A stretch of 64,000 nucleotides of DNA from Polyodon spathula (GCF_017654505.1 NW_024472220.1:1-64000); one strand, 5' to 3'. Counted from the first letter of the stretch, positions 15,067 to 28,403 are shown. Notes: generated by a model from the letters alone, not told the origin. Numbers and translations: made by a program.

Positions 15067-15300
15067 GTTCAATGTGCGGGCTTCTGGATTTCCAGGAACC
15101 TCCTTTTTCAAGAAATGAATACTCGCTTTCCCAACTCGCCTGCTTTCCAGTTCTTCTCTCGGATTGCGAGGAGCAGCGGAGGAGCGGGGGCGCGCCAGGG
15201 GGGTGTGTAAGCGGGAGCGCGCAGCCAGGGGAGTTACTGTGAGGGGGCGAGCAAAGCAATAATAAGAGAGAGGGGCTATCAGGGAGCGCGCAAAAGGCTT
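15067..15300 (-). promoter_or_regulatory. GC-rich promoter / 5'UTR of syntaxin-1
   Basis: Directly upstream of the syntaxin ATG the sequence becomes GC- and CpG-rich (GGGGGCGCGCC, GGGAGCGCGCAGCC, GGGCGAGC), in contrast to the AT-rich flanks. No TATA box was seen at a fixed distance. This fits a CpG-type neuronal promoter. The exact start site cannot be read from sequence. Confidence 0.55.
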
Positions 15301-15461
15301 AGATTGGGGGCTTGTGTGCTTAATTATTACAGCGACAGAGCATCACGGCTTCTTTAGAACTGTAACACAGGGATTATGCAATTAAATTAGCCTGTCCTCC
15401 CTTACTGATGAGAAACCAGCTTTACCACCCCTTTTCTAAGATAAAAATACAAAAACATTAC

Positions 15462-15462
<1 letters not shown>

Positions 15463-15514
<52 letters not shown>

Positions 15515-15520
15515 GGGGGG
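15463..15520. repeat. (AG)n tract followed by an 18-base G run
   Basis: A purine-only stretch of about 40 bases of AG, then 18 consecutive G, about 400 bases upstream of the syntaxin start. Polypurine/G-run DNA can form triplex or G-quadruplex structures. Confidence 0.9.
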
Positions 15521-17576
15521 TATTAAGCATTAAAAAGGAAAAGACTAGGACATCACTCGTTTATACAACTGATAGCAGTTTCATAAGACAAAGTGCGACC
15601 TCCACTGGTAATATGAGTAAACGTCATGCAATGATTATTATGTATTTGTTTTGTTTAAAGTAAATATTGGTGTACGTATTAATCATGTTAATCACTTGTG
15701 TAATGCAATGCCACATTGCAATGCTTCTGATACTGTTTGGAGCAGTATCATGAAATACATGTTTAAGATCTGTGTTATAAGCCAACAAGAAACACTGAAA
15801 TTAAAAAGGGGAAAGGCTTTATTTTTTAACATAATGTTTTGTTACCCCCGTGCTATATGTGCACAGTGACCCCGGTGCTTTGCCATGTTTACAAGGCTGG
15901 ATCTGTATTTTGTGATTTGCCATTCCTGCTCCCCTATGCGTTTATGTGCTTCACTGCCCAGAGTTACACATCTGCATCAAACACCTCCGCGAGCAGTCTA
16001 TAGGACATGTCATGCCAACGCTTAAAACAGCATACTGCAGATTGCATTTAGCAATATGATATGAGCAATTCTCCTTTATCACAAGCTTCTCCGTGCGCTA
16101 TGCTTTACAATCTCTGGTGAGAATGTTTCATTCCCGGCAAGAGAAAACAGCCACTACGCGAGGTACGGTTGGAATTAATTCCCTTAGGTTTGACAGCTTG
16201 CGCTGTTGCTGGCGTTAATGAGCGTGTGATACGGGCAATATTAACTGGATGCGCATATGTATATATGGGCAGCAGTGCATTACGAGAAAATATTTCATGG
16301 AGGAGTGGAGTCTAGACGAGGATGAGTGAAGCGGCGCCGGAACTAGGGGGTGCTGGGGGTAACATAACAGCCACCAAATGCACGGCTTCCATCACAAACA
16401 GATGGTCAGTTATAAGTTAACGGGTACATGCATATGATGTGAGGCACTAACAAAAACACTTAGGCTGTAATGTATTACAAGTTCCAGTAATCGCCACAGG
16501 GCGGGCATTGCTTAGGAATTACAGGGCGCCCTTATTGTTTCGTTATTTATTTCTATGATTTCAGCAGTGAGGTAACGCTTCATGAAACATCTGCGCGTAG
16601 TGTCGTTAAAAGTCTGCTAGCCCCCCGCCCGGTGTCAGCTGTGTTGTGTGAGCGGTTTGATTGGTATGAAGTGTGGAAAGGAAGATGGTGCGTGTTACTC
16701 GGGTTTGGCTCGCCGCGGAGAGCTGACACGAATCCGCAGTGCGGTGCGCGATTTTCTAGAGGGTGTCAGGGCGGGCGCCGTCGCCATCGCCTGAAAGACC
16801 GGAGGACGCAACTTGTAGTTGAAAAAAAATATATGACAACATCCCAATTATAAACAGACAGATTCGAAAGACACGATACGGGGGTCCATTTCGAGGGAAC
16901 TGGATAAACCTGGTGTGTCTGACTTATTGCCATATGCGTTGCAATACCGTCAGAAAAGACACGCGTAATTCCCACTCAAACCCGTCGCGTCTGGTGTGGG
17001 GTAGTCTTATATTAAACCCGTCTCTCATCGGGGGAGGCGAGTTTGCACCCGAGCTGTTTGAATACAGCTGTGATCGGATTGTTATAATAATGATGTGCAT
17101 AGCAGCGTCATCATAAACCTTCCCGCCAAATTTAGCACGCAACAAAAGGGATGGAACCTTCAAGTTCAATTTGTGTCCATGGTTACCACATTTTTAAATT
17201 CATAACGGAATAATTTTGGAAATAAAGATCAACTTGAAGACGACTTACTAATTTCAACAGAAAATATTTTTAGAAGTGTGTTTTTATTTTAATAACTTCA
17301 ACAAAAACAAAAAAAAACATACTGTTTACATACAGCAGGTAACTTTAAAATGTTGTATTTATTACGAGGAAGCATAAAAACATTATTTTTACTTATGTAT
17401 TAGACTATATAGATAAAAAAAAAAAAACTGTTAAATGGTATTTTAGATTCCAACTATCGGTAATTTAAATCTAACTGTATTCAAGTATCAGTTAAATCAG
17501 AACGATGTTTTGTCCTTAGCCCCACATCAAAGCTTCAGTTTTTCAAAGTTATAATTAATATTTTATTTCTTTCAAG
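15521..17576. other. Intergenic region between syntaxin-1 and the CCCH gene
   Basis: No coding exon was recognised. A GC-rich, CpG-containing patch at about 16,620-17,060 (CGCCGCGGAG, GGGCGGGCGCCGTCGCC) contrasts with AT-rich surroundings. It is the likely promoter and 5' non-coding exon region of the plus-strand CCCH gene that starts at 17,604. Confidence 0.45.
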
Positions 17577-17603
17577 TAAGTCGACCTCGAAGAAGGTAGG
17601 TCA

Positions 17604-20600
17604 ATGTATCCGAGGAAACCCGGCAAGGTAAGGCGTGTAATTATTATTAGTATTGGTGTTGCTGTTGCTGCTTACCATTACAAGTCGTAATATTTTTTAT
17701 TTATTCCTCGTTTTCTCTAACCAGCAGCACCGTGCTGCATTGTTCTGTCTCTGTTTGAAAGCGTGCCGTGCTATTTCCATGATGTTTGTACAAACCCGTG
17801 CCGTGCCGTGCCGTGCCAGCACCGTGCCGTGTCAGCATGCTTTCCTACCTGATACTGGCACAGCACGGCACGGCACGGCACGGCGCCAGCATGTTGAAAT
17901 GGAAGAGCGATGGAGGGAAAGTAACAGGTGTTCAGCAGCTGAAAACCAGCGATTATGTGTAGATTTGCTTGTTTTAATAATAGCAGAAAAGTTTGCCTGC
18001 CTTCTATGCAAATAGTTCATTGATATTTTTATATCTTTGTGTTATTTTCATTTTTTTGTTCATGAAGTTCAATAGTTAAATTGTACATTTTCTGTAAATA
18101 AGATCAATAAAGAAAACATCAAAGAATGTTTTTGCAAAACCAATGTGAATTTACAATATAACTTAATATTGTTCTGAGTGATAATGTAAATCTTCTATAG
18201 CGGGCTTTACTTTGTCTTTGTTATGTGACCATTATTAGGGCAGCGTTCATCTTCCTGTGATCCATCCCCTGTACCAGCAAATCTAAAGGCAAATAAAAGA
18301 CATTTTAAAAAGTCATCACTGCTTATTCTAATTCTAAAGCCTTTTAAAACAACTTGAAACATACTTACGAGGGAGCCCCAAGCAATGCTCCTCTGTTTAA
18401 AATAACATTTAGTTTCCATGTCATTGTGCTGTATTTGTAATGACGGGAGGGTGTTTTTCTTGGTTGTTTCTCCAGAGACGACAGCGTGGGCTGGTGCCTT
18501 GCTACTGGGAGAAGCAGCCAGGAGGCTGTCTGAAGATCCACTGTGCTTTCCATCACAGCAAGCCCCGCTCCATCAATGAGCTTCACCTGTCAGCCTCTCG
18601 AGGTCAGTCCCGGTCATCTACCTGTCCATCCACACATCTTTATTTATTCAGTCTTTAACCAGGAAAGAAACCCATTACAAGAGTGTCCTAGCAAGATGAC
18701 CGGAAACAGACAGCAGTCATTTCATATCCCTAAAAACAACAACATCGCTCCAAAACACAGTCTTATCATACACACAATCAATCAGGGATCAGACATATTT
18801 ACCCTTCAATCATTCCTGGAACTGGCTCATTAAAATACATTTCATCTTAGTCATTCGTTTAGCTGATACATTTATTTATCTGATGCTTGATCATATCCCG
18901 AATAATCTTGTCCAGACTACTCCATGCCATAGGGGCGGTGTAGCTAAATCGGCCAACCCAGGACCTTCTCCAAGGCTCTTGATAAATAAGTGCAAGACTA
19001 GATCGCAAAACTATTTGGGTGTATTTACAGGTAGCAATAAACCTAGGTAACCTACATTTACACTATACATTTTTTTTACAACAAACAATGTAAAATATTT
19101 GAACTGGCTTAGGGTGTCATTTTGTGGGATTTTTTAACTTCATTTTCAGAGATCTTGTGTGACACACTGAAGAGGAAGAGTGTGTTTGAAAGATTGGGGA
19201 AGAGAACATCGCCCCCCAGTGGAGTTGCTGAGACTGTAGCAGTGGATGTCTTTGTGTCGTCTATGCGTGCTGCATCAGGTATTTATCGGCTACACTACGC
19301 TTAGGGCTTGAATCTTAAACTATGTGTGTATTTTAGATTTTTTTTCTTCTAAAACACCTGTTTTATATTCATAAAAAACTGAATGACATACACTCCATAT
19401 TGTGTTCCATTATGTTAGCTAATTAATATAAATACGCACATCACTAATTTTGGAGGAATCTGGAGAATATCTTGGATATAACTCTCGTGGGTTAGTTGCC
19501 CAATTCTTATTAAATATGCGCTGGTCTGATTTTAACCCTTCCAACTGACCTCATTGTCTCTGTTTGAAACAGATGTTTCAGTTTCAGGTTTCAGTGAAGT
19601 GGCTGTAGCATTTACTGTGTGGTTTTGTGTACAGGAAACCTGTCTCATCTACCCAAGAGGAAAGGACCAGAGAATGGGAGAGCCACCAAGCCGAAGCAGC
19701 TTTCCAAAGCGGTGGAAGGTTTTCTGTCTTGGATCCGAACTCCATCTGGTATTTATTGGAAACAGCAAATAACAGAACATGCTGTTTTGTTGGATAGAAA
19801 TGCTTGAGTTACATCGTTTAGTTCTGTATTGAGCAATACTCTCCTTCCTCTGCCAGATGGAAGTATTGAACTCGCCCAACAGGCTTGTGTTGAGTGGCTG
19901 TGGGAGTGGGAGCGTGAAGGCAGTGAGACCAGCGCTGTCCTTTCAGCAGACAGGGCCAGAGACACAGAGGAAGCCGCGCACAGCTCTGGAGATGAGAAGA
20001 CACAGGCAGACTGTAGAGAGGCTGAGCCCCCCAGCCAGAACCCCTCATCTGAGAACCCAGGTGAGCAGCCTGCTGATAGCACTACTGAAGGGACTTCTGG
20101 GAAATGTAGTTTCTGAGTGAGAGGTTCTGCTGGAAACCCTGTACTGCTGTGAGGTCACCCTGGTGTGGCTCATTGCAGCCAAAGTAATGAGTGTTGTGGA
20201 GTACAGGATTCACTTTTTATTGTTTCATTTAACTTGAAACTTGAGTGCCCTGTGTTAAGGCTGACGCACCAAACTAATTATTCCCAGAAATATTCCAGTT
20301 GTTTATGGTGTTTATTTAGATCATCTTAAATAGATACATTTTACTTGATTTTGTATTAGTTTATTATAAAAAACAAAACGACACTAAGTAGATTTGATAT
20401 TAAATGCATACATGTTGGTGGATTGATCTGATGCAGTTGAATAGCATTGTTTGAAAGGTGCTCTATTAACAGAGATCTGCTTATTACTTTTACATTACAC
20501 TCGTATAAATCCTAATCTCCCAAAACTCGTAGTTGGCAGATCTAACAGGGTTCTCAAGAGGAAGCTGCCCTTTGGAGAAGATGGGGAGGCTACTGGTGAG

Positions 20601-21230
20601 CCCCCATTGAAAGTGAGGGTGAGGAACGATTACACCATCGTTCCATCAGACAGCAGCACCCTGAACCCACCCTATGCCAGTGAAGAGGAGTCTGAGGGTA
20701 TGCATCTTTAATTTCATTGAAAAGGGTCTTGAATAGGATCAGCTCTGCCCTTACTGAAAAGTATTGTGATCCCTTTTAGTCCTGTTGCATTACCCTGGCA
20801 TATCTACTATTGGAACATGTAATGCAAAGATACTGGCTCTGATATGAACCCTTGGTATTGCCATTTTATTATAGAAAAATGTGCTCAATGTGTTGCTATT
20901 CTACAAATGAAAACCTCACAATATTGTAGTGGCCGAAGTTATTCTGCCATTGACCCCTAGTACAGAACCGTGCATTGTAAATGATGCATCATCCTTTCCT
21001 CTTTAACAGCCCGTAAAGTGCGAAGCAGGCGAAAGCGTCGAATGACAGATGCCTTGGACAATGAACCACCAGCAAAGAGACGCATTCTGGTAACAGATTG
21101 AAATCATGTATAGGAAATGTGTTTTAAATGTGAAAAATAAAATCGTCTGAATTCGCCTTGCTGAATGCAGTTATCTCTTTAGGACTCAATGGCTTGCAGC
21201 TACTATGAGTGCTATTGCTGGAACTTGTGA
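17604..21230 (+). CDS. Single-CCCH zinc-finger protein, C12orf50/ZC3H11A-like, 296 aa
   Basis: Eight coding exons join with consistent phase: 17,604-17,627; 18,476-18,602; 19,150-19,278; 19,635-19,748; 19,857-20,060; 20,533-20,697; 21,010-21,089; 21,183-21,230 (891 nt). The start is MYPRKPGK. Exon 2 carries the zinc finger, C-x8-C-x4-C-x3-H within PCYWEKQPGGCLKIHCAFHH, followed by SKPRSINELHL. This matches my memory of human C12orf50 (CFWETQPLGCVKISC...SKPRNING) and resembles ZC3H11A fingers, so RNA binding is likely. Exon 3 has KRKSVFERLGKR, a motif type seen in ZC3H11A. Exon 5 is acidic; exons 6-7 are basic (RKVRSRRKRR) and suggest nuclear localisation. Human C12orf50 is longer (about 414 aa), so this copy is short. 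A GTAAGT donor 5 nt after the stop suggests a 3'UTR intron. The family call is good; the exact orthologue is unsure. Confidence 0.8.
17800..17886. repeat. GTGCC inverted repeat, possible cruciform/MITE
   Basis: Tandem GTGCC units on the left (17,800-17,833) are mirrored by tandem GGCAC units on the right (17,859-17,884) around a loop of about 25 bases. A long perfect hairpin is possible. It sits in intron 1 of the CCCH gene. Confidence 0.7.
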
Positions 21231-22059
21231 AGAGGTAAGTCCTCATTTCTTTATACCAAAAACTTTTAACAAGGGTCTGACCTGACTGTGTAAGGTATGG
21301 CTCTTTGGTATAGACAGCTGGTCATGGAAATTTCAGATAAGACATGCTTTTGATGGTCCTATGAATTAATCGTAAAGAGTTGACTGTAACAATATAAAAC
21401 CAGTGTTAGCTCTTTGTGTTAATAGTCTTTCCAGATTAGACTATGCTGCACTCATTCTAATTGCAGAGGGATGTTCCCAGTGATACAGGCTCTGTAGATG
21501 GACACTGACGAAGAGGAAGCCTTCAGCATTGGTAACTCCAGCTCACCTGAAACAATGATCTATTTAAAGGAATGTTAAGCAAGGTTTTGAAATGCACTTA
21601 CTGCTTTTTAACAGTATTATATCTGATCTGCCTTTTCTTTTGTATTTTGTACATTACCTTGGAACACTATAGATACAAATTCAGTAGTTAAAATTAAAAT
21701 CGCCCCTGTGGCCTTCAACGTGTCTTCTCTCTAAGCACAACAGGTCTACCAGATTGTAACTATTAACCTGCTCCCCAAAACACTAGTGGATATGAGGAGT
21801 AGATATTTCTAGAGCAAATACGAAATAACACGAAATAAAACAAAATTCAAATGTAAAACTAAACAAAACGAAAAATTATAAAGCAAACATAGAATGACAT
21901 TTTTAAAATTGGGAGGTTTATACAAAAACACTTTAATAAATGCTTGCAATCGTAGTTGTTCAATCAAGGCTCAGGCGATACCATGGACACAGTCTGAAGG
22001 GAAATGGAAGCTCTGTCTAGCACTTGCGTAAATATATAATTTGGACAACTTCGGGATTA

Positions 22060-22560
22060 ACATTGTGATGAAAGAGAAGAGGCGTTTGTTTCTAAAATGA
22101 CTAAACCGCGCAGAACAATTAAACAACGCTGCAAAGAATTTGAGCATGACAGTGACAAAAGAATAATGTGCAGATTTCACAACTGTTGGCTGGAATGGTA
22201 GTCGAAATATAGCATTAATTGGATAAAAATATGTTGCAGGAATGTATTGTGAATGCGCCCGCCAGTGCTGAGGGAAGTGGAAATACATGTTTTTGTGTTG
22301 TGCTATGTGAAACTAATCGACAATGTGAAAGATGCAATTCTGAGTAATTGACGGCTCTGTAGATATTATTGCCATGCTGTTTGGGCTCATGTGCCAGAAA
22401 GCTTATCCAATACCCTGATTTCTTGTCTCATGTACCCTGTGGTTTCCGTTGACTGTGAACGTATCTTTTCCAAATTATTCACTGATTGTAAGAGACAGAC
22501 GACAAACCATGAAAAAAGAAAACGTCGAGTTCTGTTGTATGCTTGCGTTTAATTCTTAAT
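22060..22560 (+). mobile_element. hAT (BED/ZBED-type) transposase remnant
   Basis: Reading across frameshifts and stops, a Lys/Arg-rich Cys/His segment (about 22,095-22,200) is followed by a hAT-dimerisation-like block. The block has PVVSVDCERIFS in one frame at about 22,440-22,475 and VRDRRQTMKKENVEF in another at about 22,490-22,535. Those are typical of the C-terminus of hAT transposases (S.x.ERxFS then RN/RRxxxxxENV). Non-functional. The phrase ACGAAAAATTATAAA occurs on both sides (about 21,869 and 22,921) and may mark element ends. Confidence 0.45.
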
Positions 22561-23113
22561 TTGAATATTTGTGCTCCATTGAAGCTCTTATGAATACATG
22601 TGTAAAATATCCAAATTTTCTTTCAGTGACCTGCTTTTTGAGTTGATGCTGAATTGTACAACATTCCAAAATAAGCAGTTTTTTGGTGTGTTGATGTAAT
22701 ATTCTTCCTGCTGATTTGATTTCCATTGTGCAGTAATAACAGCATTTTTATTTTATCATCTTGTATTTTTATAGAGAGCATGGACAGCATTTACTGTAAA
22801 TAGGCAGCTAATTAAAAATAGTGTGGGGCTTCACATGCGTTACCGTTACTGCCTCTCTAGAGAAATGATGGGAACTAAATTCTTTTTCTGTGCCAAATAA
22901 AACAATTTTTAGCGAATAAAACGAAAAATTATAAAAAAATACAAATAATTTCATGGGGCTTTAGATATTTCTTACAACCACAGGCAGCAGTGTTGCAGAG
23001 GGACAGGTTCATGGTTACACTCTGATGGACCAGTTGTACTCGGAGAGAAGAAATCTATGAGAGACCTGGAAAGAGAACAGACAGCTTTAACTTCTGAGCT
23101 TTGTATATATATC

Positions 23114-23135
23114 TGTGTGTGTGTGTGTGCGTGTG

Positions 23136-23170
<35 letters not shown>
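23114..23170. repeat. (GT)n microsatellite
   Basis: Imperfect GT/GC-GT run immediately left of the Tigger element. Confidence 0.9.
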
Positions 23171-23214
23171 CGCCAGCTTTTACCAAGTTGCTTTTTAAAG
23201 TCAAACCAGAAGTA

Positions 23215-24003
23215 CAGTCGGCACTGCCAAAATCGGGATCCTGATAATCGGGATTGCTGTTTAAATGGGACACAGCTCTGGGGGACGGTTCTTGTCAATT
23301 ATTTTCAAATGATGAACAGAGATCGCTTGTCAGAGCAGGACAGTGAGTCTGTGATTAAGCTGTGACTTGCTTAATTGTGTAAAACACAGTTTTTTTCCTC
23401 GACTGTCATCATGGCTGAGAAGTGAAAAAAGTTGATTTGCCTTTGGCTCAGAAGTCTGAACTATTGAAGGAATTGCTGGGGTCTCCTGTGATTTCTCGGG
23501 CTGCTGTGGCAAAGAAATTTGCAGTGTCAACATCGCAGGTGTCTCGCTTCATGAAAGGTAAAGATTAAATCCTGAAGCAGTTTGAAAACAACGTCAATCC
23601 GAACCCGAAAACGACCGAGAGCATGCAAGGACAAGGAGGTCGGCAACACAATCTTGTGGTTTAGACAGAAGTGAAGTCAAGGAGTTCGAATGTCTGGCAG
23701 AAGGCTGAGATTTGGTGGCTGCTGGAGGAACAGACTTCATGCCCTCATCTGGTTGGCTTTCTCGGTAGAAGGCTTGTCACAATATAGTGTTCAAGAAAGA
23801 GGAAGGTGAGCACCAAGATGCTGATTTGTCGGCTGCCCTGGACTGGAAGCACACAAGTCTGCCTGAAATCCTCAATGACGTCTTTCTTGAAAAAGGTCAC
23901 CGTCTTAAAGGAGAGGAGCTAGCTGGCAGCAAGAAAGCCAAGGAGAGAATCACTGCACTGCTCTGTGTGAGCTTGCCGGGTCCCGATAAAGCGGCGTCGA
24001 CTG
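23215..24003 (+). mobile_element. Tigger/pogo-family DNA transposon, internally deleted
   Basis: The left end reads TA then CAGTCGGCACTGCCAAAATC. The right end, read on the minus strand, is TA then CAGTCGACGCCGCTTTATC. These are imperfect terminal inverted repeats flanked by the TA target duplication of Tc1/pogo elements. Inside, about 23,455-23,560 encodes a CENP-B-type helix-turn-helix (SRAAVAKKFAVSTSQVSRFM). From 23,787 an open stretch has LDWKHTSLPEILND and later GSKKAKERITALLCVS, which is the DDE-domain neighbourhood of Tigger transposases. Stops and a large deletion (789 bp in total against about 2.5 kb in intact members) make it dead. Confidence 0.75.
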
Positions 24004-24529
24004 TACTATACAATTAGGAACAAGAACAACTTTTGAAATCATCTTATTGTGAAATATATATTCCTATAGGGGGAAAATAAAACTCAAATCTTGGTTAACA
24101 GGACATTAATCTATTATAAATAACCTCTAGCTAGAAAAAGAGTAGGAAATCCATATAGATACAGATTTGTAGGCGTGTTTTGTGCCTGTAGCTGATTTCT
24201 CAGTTGGTTGTTTTTCATATATATATATATATATACATACACACTGTAATGTAACTGTAAGGGAGCCTCATCACTTGGTAAGCTGTAATAAGGGGTTTTA
24301 AAGTATTGTATGTTATTTTATATCTATTGAGGGAACACAAAGTTTTTACTATTTTAAATTTTTAAACATATCATTCTTTACTAGTCATTGTTTCCAAGTC
24401 ATGTACTGTACTAAGCTGTATTATGAAGAGACTATTTATTACTGTTACTGTAAACATTGAATGTAGATGATAAAAACAAGGATATAACTCTTTAATTTGT
24501 AATACACACACACACACATAGGAGTTCCC

Positions 24530-24850
24530 AGGGGACAGCACATAATTGGAGGAGCGCTGCCCGGGTGGGGAGGACTCAGGTCGGCACCAAGCACCAGCGA
24601 CTCCGGTGGCCGACAGGGCTCCTGCGGGTCTGCTGTAGAAGCCACTCAGTTCTGTGTTGTCCTCCGGCACTATGGGTCTGGTGGCTTGGCTGTAGACCTG
24701 CAGCATGAAAAAAGACGGCTTGGCAGGACACGTTTCGGAGGACATGTGTGTCTGCCGCCGTTTCCCAAGTAGACACGGGAGCTGCAGTGCTGAACCGGGA
24801 TAAAAATAATAATTGGACATTCCAAATTGGGGGAGAAAAATGGGGTAAAA
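24530..24850. mobile_element. SINE-like repeat
   Basis: A GC-rich body (GGGTGGGGAGGACTCAGG; ACACGTTTCGGAGGACATGT) passes into an A-rich tail (CCAAATTGGGGGAGAAAAAT, then GGGGTAAAAAAAC) within AT-rich DNA. This matches the general layout of tRNA-derived fish SINEs. I could not place the family or find clear pol III boxes. Confidence 0.35.
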
Positions 24851-27712
24851 AAACAACCATTGCCGACGACTACATTTATTAAATAAAAATTAACAAAAAT
24901 CACTGAAATCCAGGAACTAGTTTCCACAGACTTGGATACTTATATAGGCCGTGCTGGTGTCACTTCCTTTAAAAACGCCTCATCATGGTCATGTGATTGT
25001 TCGGCCACTCAGCAGTATTCTACGATTTTTTTTTGCTGAAGTCTGATTATGTGTATCGTCTAATAAGCATTAGCGGAAACATTTGTTTTATCTTCCAGCC
25101 ATATCTCAGAAACATTTGAGATCCAGACCTATAGATGGGGTTGTATAAAGCGCCTCAAATCAATAACTTTTCTGCCTTCTGGGTGACAGTGACCAAACAC
25201 AATACCTGTCTTCAAATTTTACATGTGTATTCTATGATTTAAATCACAGTATATCCATAAGTTCTATTATTGATATAGCACAATAAAAAAATTAAAAAAA
25301 CAACCTCTGTCCATATCTCAAAAACATTTGAGATACACTCTGTATTAGTAATGGCTATATAACTGCCGGTAATCTTGTCCATCGAAATGAAATGACTGCA
25401 ATATTGCAGTCACGTGATGTGTGTTAGTTTCAGACTCGCTAGTTGACGAAATAATGTAATAAAATGTATTTTAAGGATGAATATTCGTTGCGTTTGGTAT
25501 TTGCATTAATCGATTCATTTCAGAGTTAGATTTAAAAATCTTGTTGCACCACACAGTGGTGTAATATGCTTACCTTTATTTAATAAGGCTGCTGCCACAT
25601 TATGTAACTTTTTTGGTTTCCAGGTGATAGATATAAATACTGCACACTTCGTATTTGATAGACAGCTCTATTAGAATTCTCTTTGCAAAGTTTTGTCCTA
25701 AATATAGTAATAGCTGTAACTACAGCCCATATTTCGATTCATGATCTCGGATTAAAGATTTAGATCACATACCAGACTTTCTATTGCCTTTATTCTAATA
25801 CTGCTGAAGAAACAAAGTTACACCAGGAGTGATGTCATGCAAAACTTTGCAATCAGCCTGATAAGCAAGACTTTGATAGACACGTGTATATTCGTACAAC
25901 TTAAATTGCAGTGCGTATTCCGGATACTGTTTGTAATTGACTGATTTGTTTTTTAACTGTATTCCGTTTTGTAACAATGGCGAGATCACACACTAGCAGA
26001 ACCTCATCTCCTTACTGATGGCGGAGTGATGGAAGTGATGCAAGCACCAACATATAAGGAGGGTTACACCCACTAGCGCTATACAGTCCAGCTGCACACT
26101 CAAGTCTAAAATCATATCTAACTTTTATAGTATCTGATATTATAGATTACTTATTGATTTCCATATTGGTAAGCTAATGTAATGTAATACGGGTTCAGTT
26201 TTCGATGTAAACTTTATTTACTTCTGTATTTATTTATATTACAATGTAAACAGGTTTATTCAGTTTGTAAACGATAGTTAATAAAATATTTGAGTTCTCA
26301 TTATTGTGATTCTTTGTCTCATTTGAAGTGGGAAGCAGTGCATTCTTAAGTACATGGGTTCCTCCTATTTTAAAGTGATATACATTGTTCCAGTTTGCAC
26401 AATGCAGATTGAAGATATGCTCAGAACCAGTTCACAGTAATCAGTAGGGTATTATCACAATGGTCATCATTATGTTCTTCAGATGTACTGGTTGATTGTT
26501 AGACCTCACGATAACAGGATATATTATTCCAAATGTATGATAAAATGTATTAGAAATCTCCTATAGCATGGTAAGTTTCTATAGAGATTTTCCCACCCCC
26601 GTGTGAATCCATGGGTATACAACACCTATGTGAACCAATTGGGTGAAATAGATGGACGCAATGCCTAGAAAACATGTGCTCCATAACATAATGCCAACGG
26701 GGCTGCAGGAACTCCGAACACCTGAGCATGCCCAGTACAGGGATCAAGAACTTCCTACTGCATACAGCTGCCCCACAGCTCCAGCAGGATATCAGAGGGT
26801 TATAGGTCTGCAACTCAATGGAAGCTCTTCTGTTTAGGTATATTGTATACCATGGACCTCATGCACTTTACTGACTCTTCTGTCAGCATTTCACATGGGG
26901 AGTGAGCAACTCTATATGAAAATGTACCATTGACTTACTGTATAGGGTTGCACTTTGTCTTGTATGATTTTTATTTTTCAGTTTTTGTACCAATTTCTTA
27001 ATAAAATAAATACTTGATCCATTTTGAAATGTTTTGTATTCTCTTGAGTTATCATTTAGTCTTAAAAAGTCCTAATTTACAACTAGCATGGCATTGCTTT
27101 CTGTTTAAGGACAGTATAGAAATGCAGCAGTAGAGACTTGCTAATCTGAACCCTGGTAGTCCAGAGTAAGCTATTAGACTCATCTGACCTATTAAATAAA
27201 AACCACAGATCTTGTTCAATGCACTGTTGTGGTAATCCAATGTGTGAAACCTTTTTAAAAATATTAATTTCAGGGAAGTAACATGAAAAACAGCCAGTAT
27301 TTTTTATTATTATTATTATTTTACCACGTTGCCAACGACGTGCCTAGTCTGTCCTAAAAACACTGAATCTCTACCGGGGTTTGATGTTCATAACCAGATT
27401 TGGTGCTCAGATGATCGTTTAAATGTGTAATGTAGAGTATTGCTACTGCATGTGGCGGCAAATTTCTAAGGTAATGTTGCTGCAGAGCGCTGCAAATGTC
27501 TGCTGCTGTGTGATGTACGGTATATCTGTACAATAATAAAAAGATGATTACAAGAAAAGGTACTGTACAGTGGTTTGGTTTGTTTGACATTATTTAATTA
27601 AAAAACCATCAGCGATGCCACCACAAAATCAAGACACCACACTTCTGCATAACTGTCTCCCTGGAGTCTGCTATTAAAACACAGCAAGTCCCATAGTTCA
27701 TCCCTAAGTCTC

Positions 27713-27765
27713 TAATTCGCTTTGGATAAAAGCATCTGCTAAATGAATAAATAATAATTTGAATG
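27713..27765 (+). mobile_element. 3' tail of a fish L2-type LINE/SINE
   Basis: CGCTTTGGATAAAAGCATCT followed by GCTAAATGAATAAATAATAA is the widespread 3' tail shared by fish L2-related LINEs and the SINEs they mobilise. Only the tail is recognisable. Confidence 0.7.
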
Positions 27766-28403
27766 GCTTTTTATTGTATAAAGAGAATAGCATCCCCTAC
27801 TGATCTTAATTTTTACATGTCAAGTCCAGCAGGGTGTGCTGTGCTCTCTAAATCACTTTATATTGCTCCTGTCCCCTGCCTTTTTCTTCTGGTATTTCGT
27901 CTGTGTTTATATTAATTCTTTAATAATAGACTGAGGTGTGTGAAGTATTTTTACAGGGTTGATTGTTTCAGATAAAATGGGTTTGCAAAAATAGTGTTTA
28001 AAAAGAACCTTTTAATGCTGAGGCTAAGGGTAACTGTGTCTCACCTTGGTTGTAGTTTAACCAGTACTCACATTGTTAATAGAGGATTTGCATATGCAAT
28101 ACTGCAGAAGAACAGCAGAGGGCGCCAAATGGCAACCAGACATTGAAAACATATCCTGTGTAATAAACCCTCTAAATAAAAGATTGCAAACAAACCATTT
28201 TAATATTAGAATATATTTCTGTGTGATAGATCCATTGAGATTCGAGCATATCTTTCCAGGGATGTCCTGTTCACAGGGTAATTGAAGCCTTATATATGAG
28301 AATTAGCCAGTGGGGAGTTCACTACATTCCTCCAGAGCTACAAACAGACACTTTAACACATCCATTCTCCAGAGTTCCCTCCTCGCTTAGTCTGGTTTTA
28401 CCA

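Noticed and set aside
20533..20711. Reading exon 6 of the CCCH gene as its own gene with ATG at 20,451
   Set aside because: The upstream part is intronic; exon phases fit only the joined eight-exon model.
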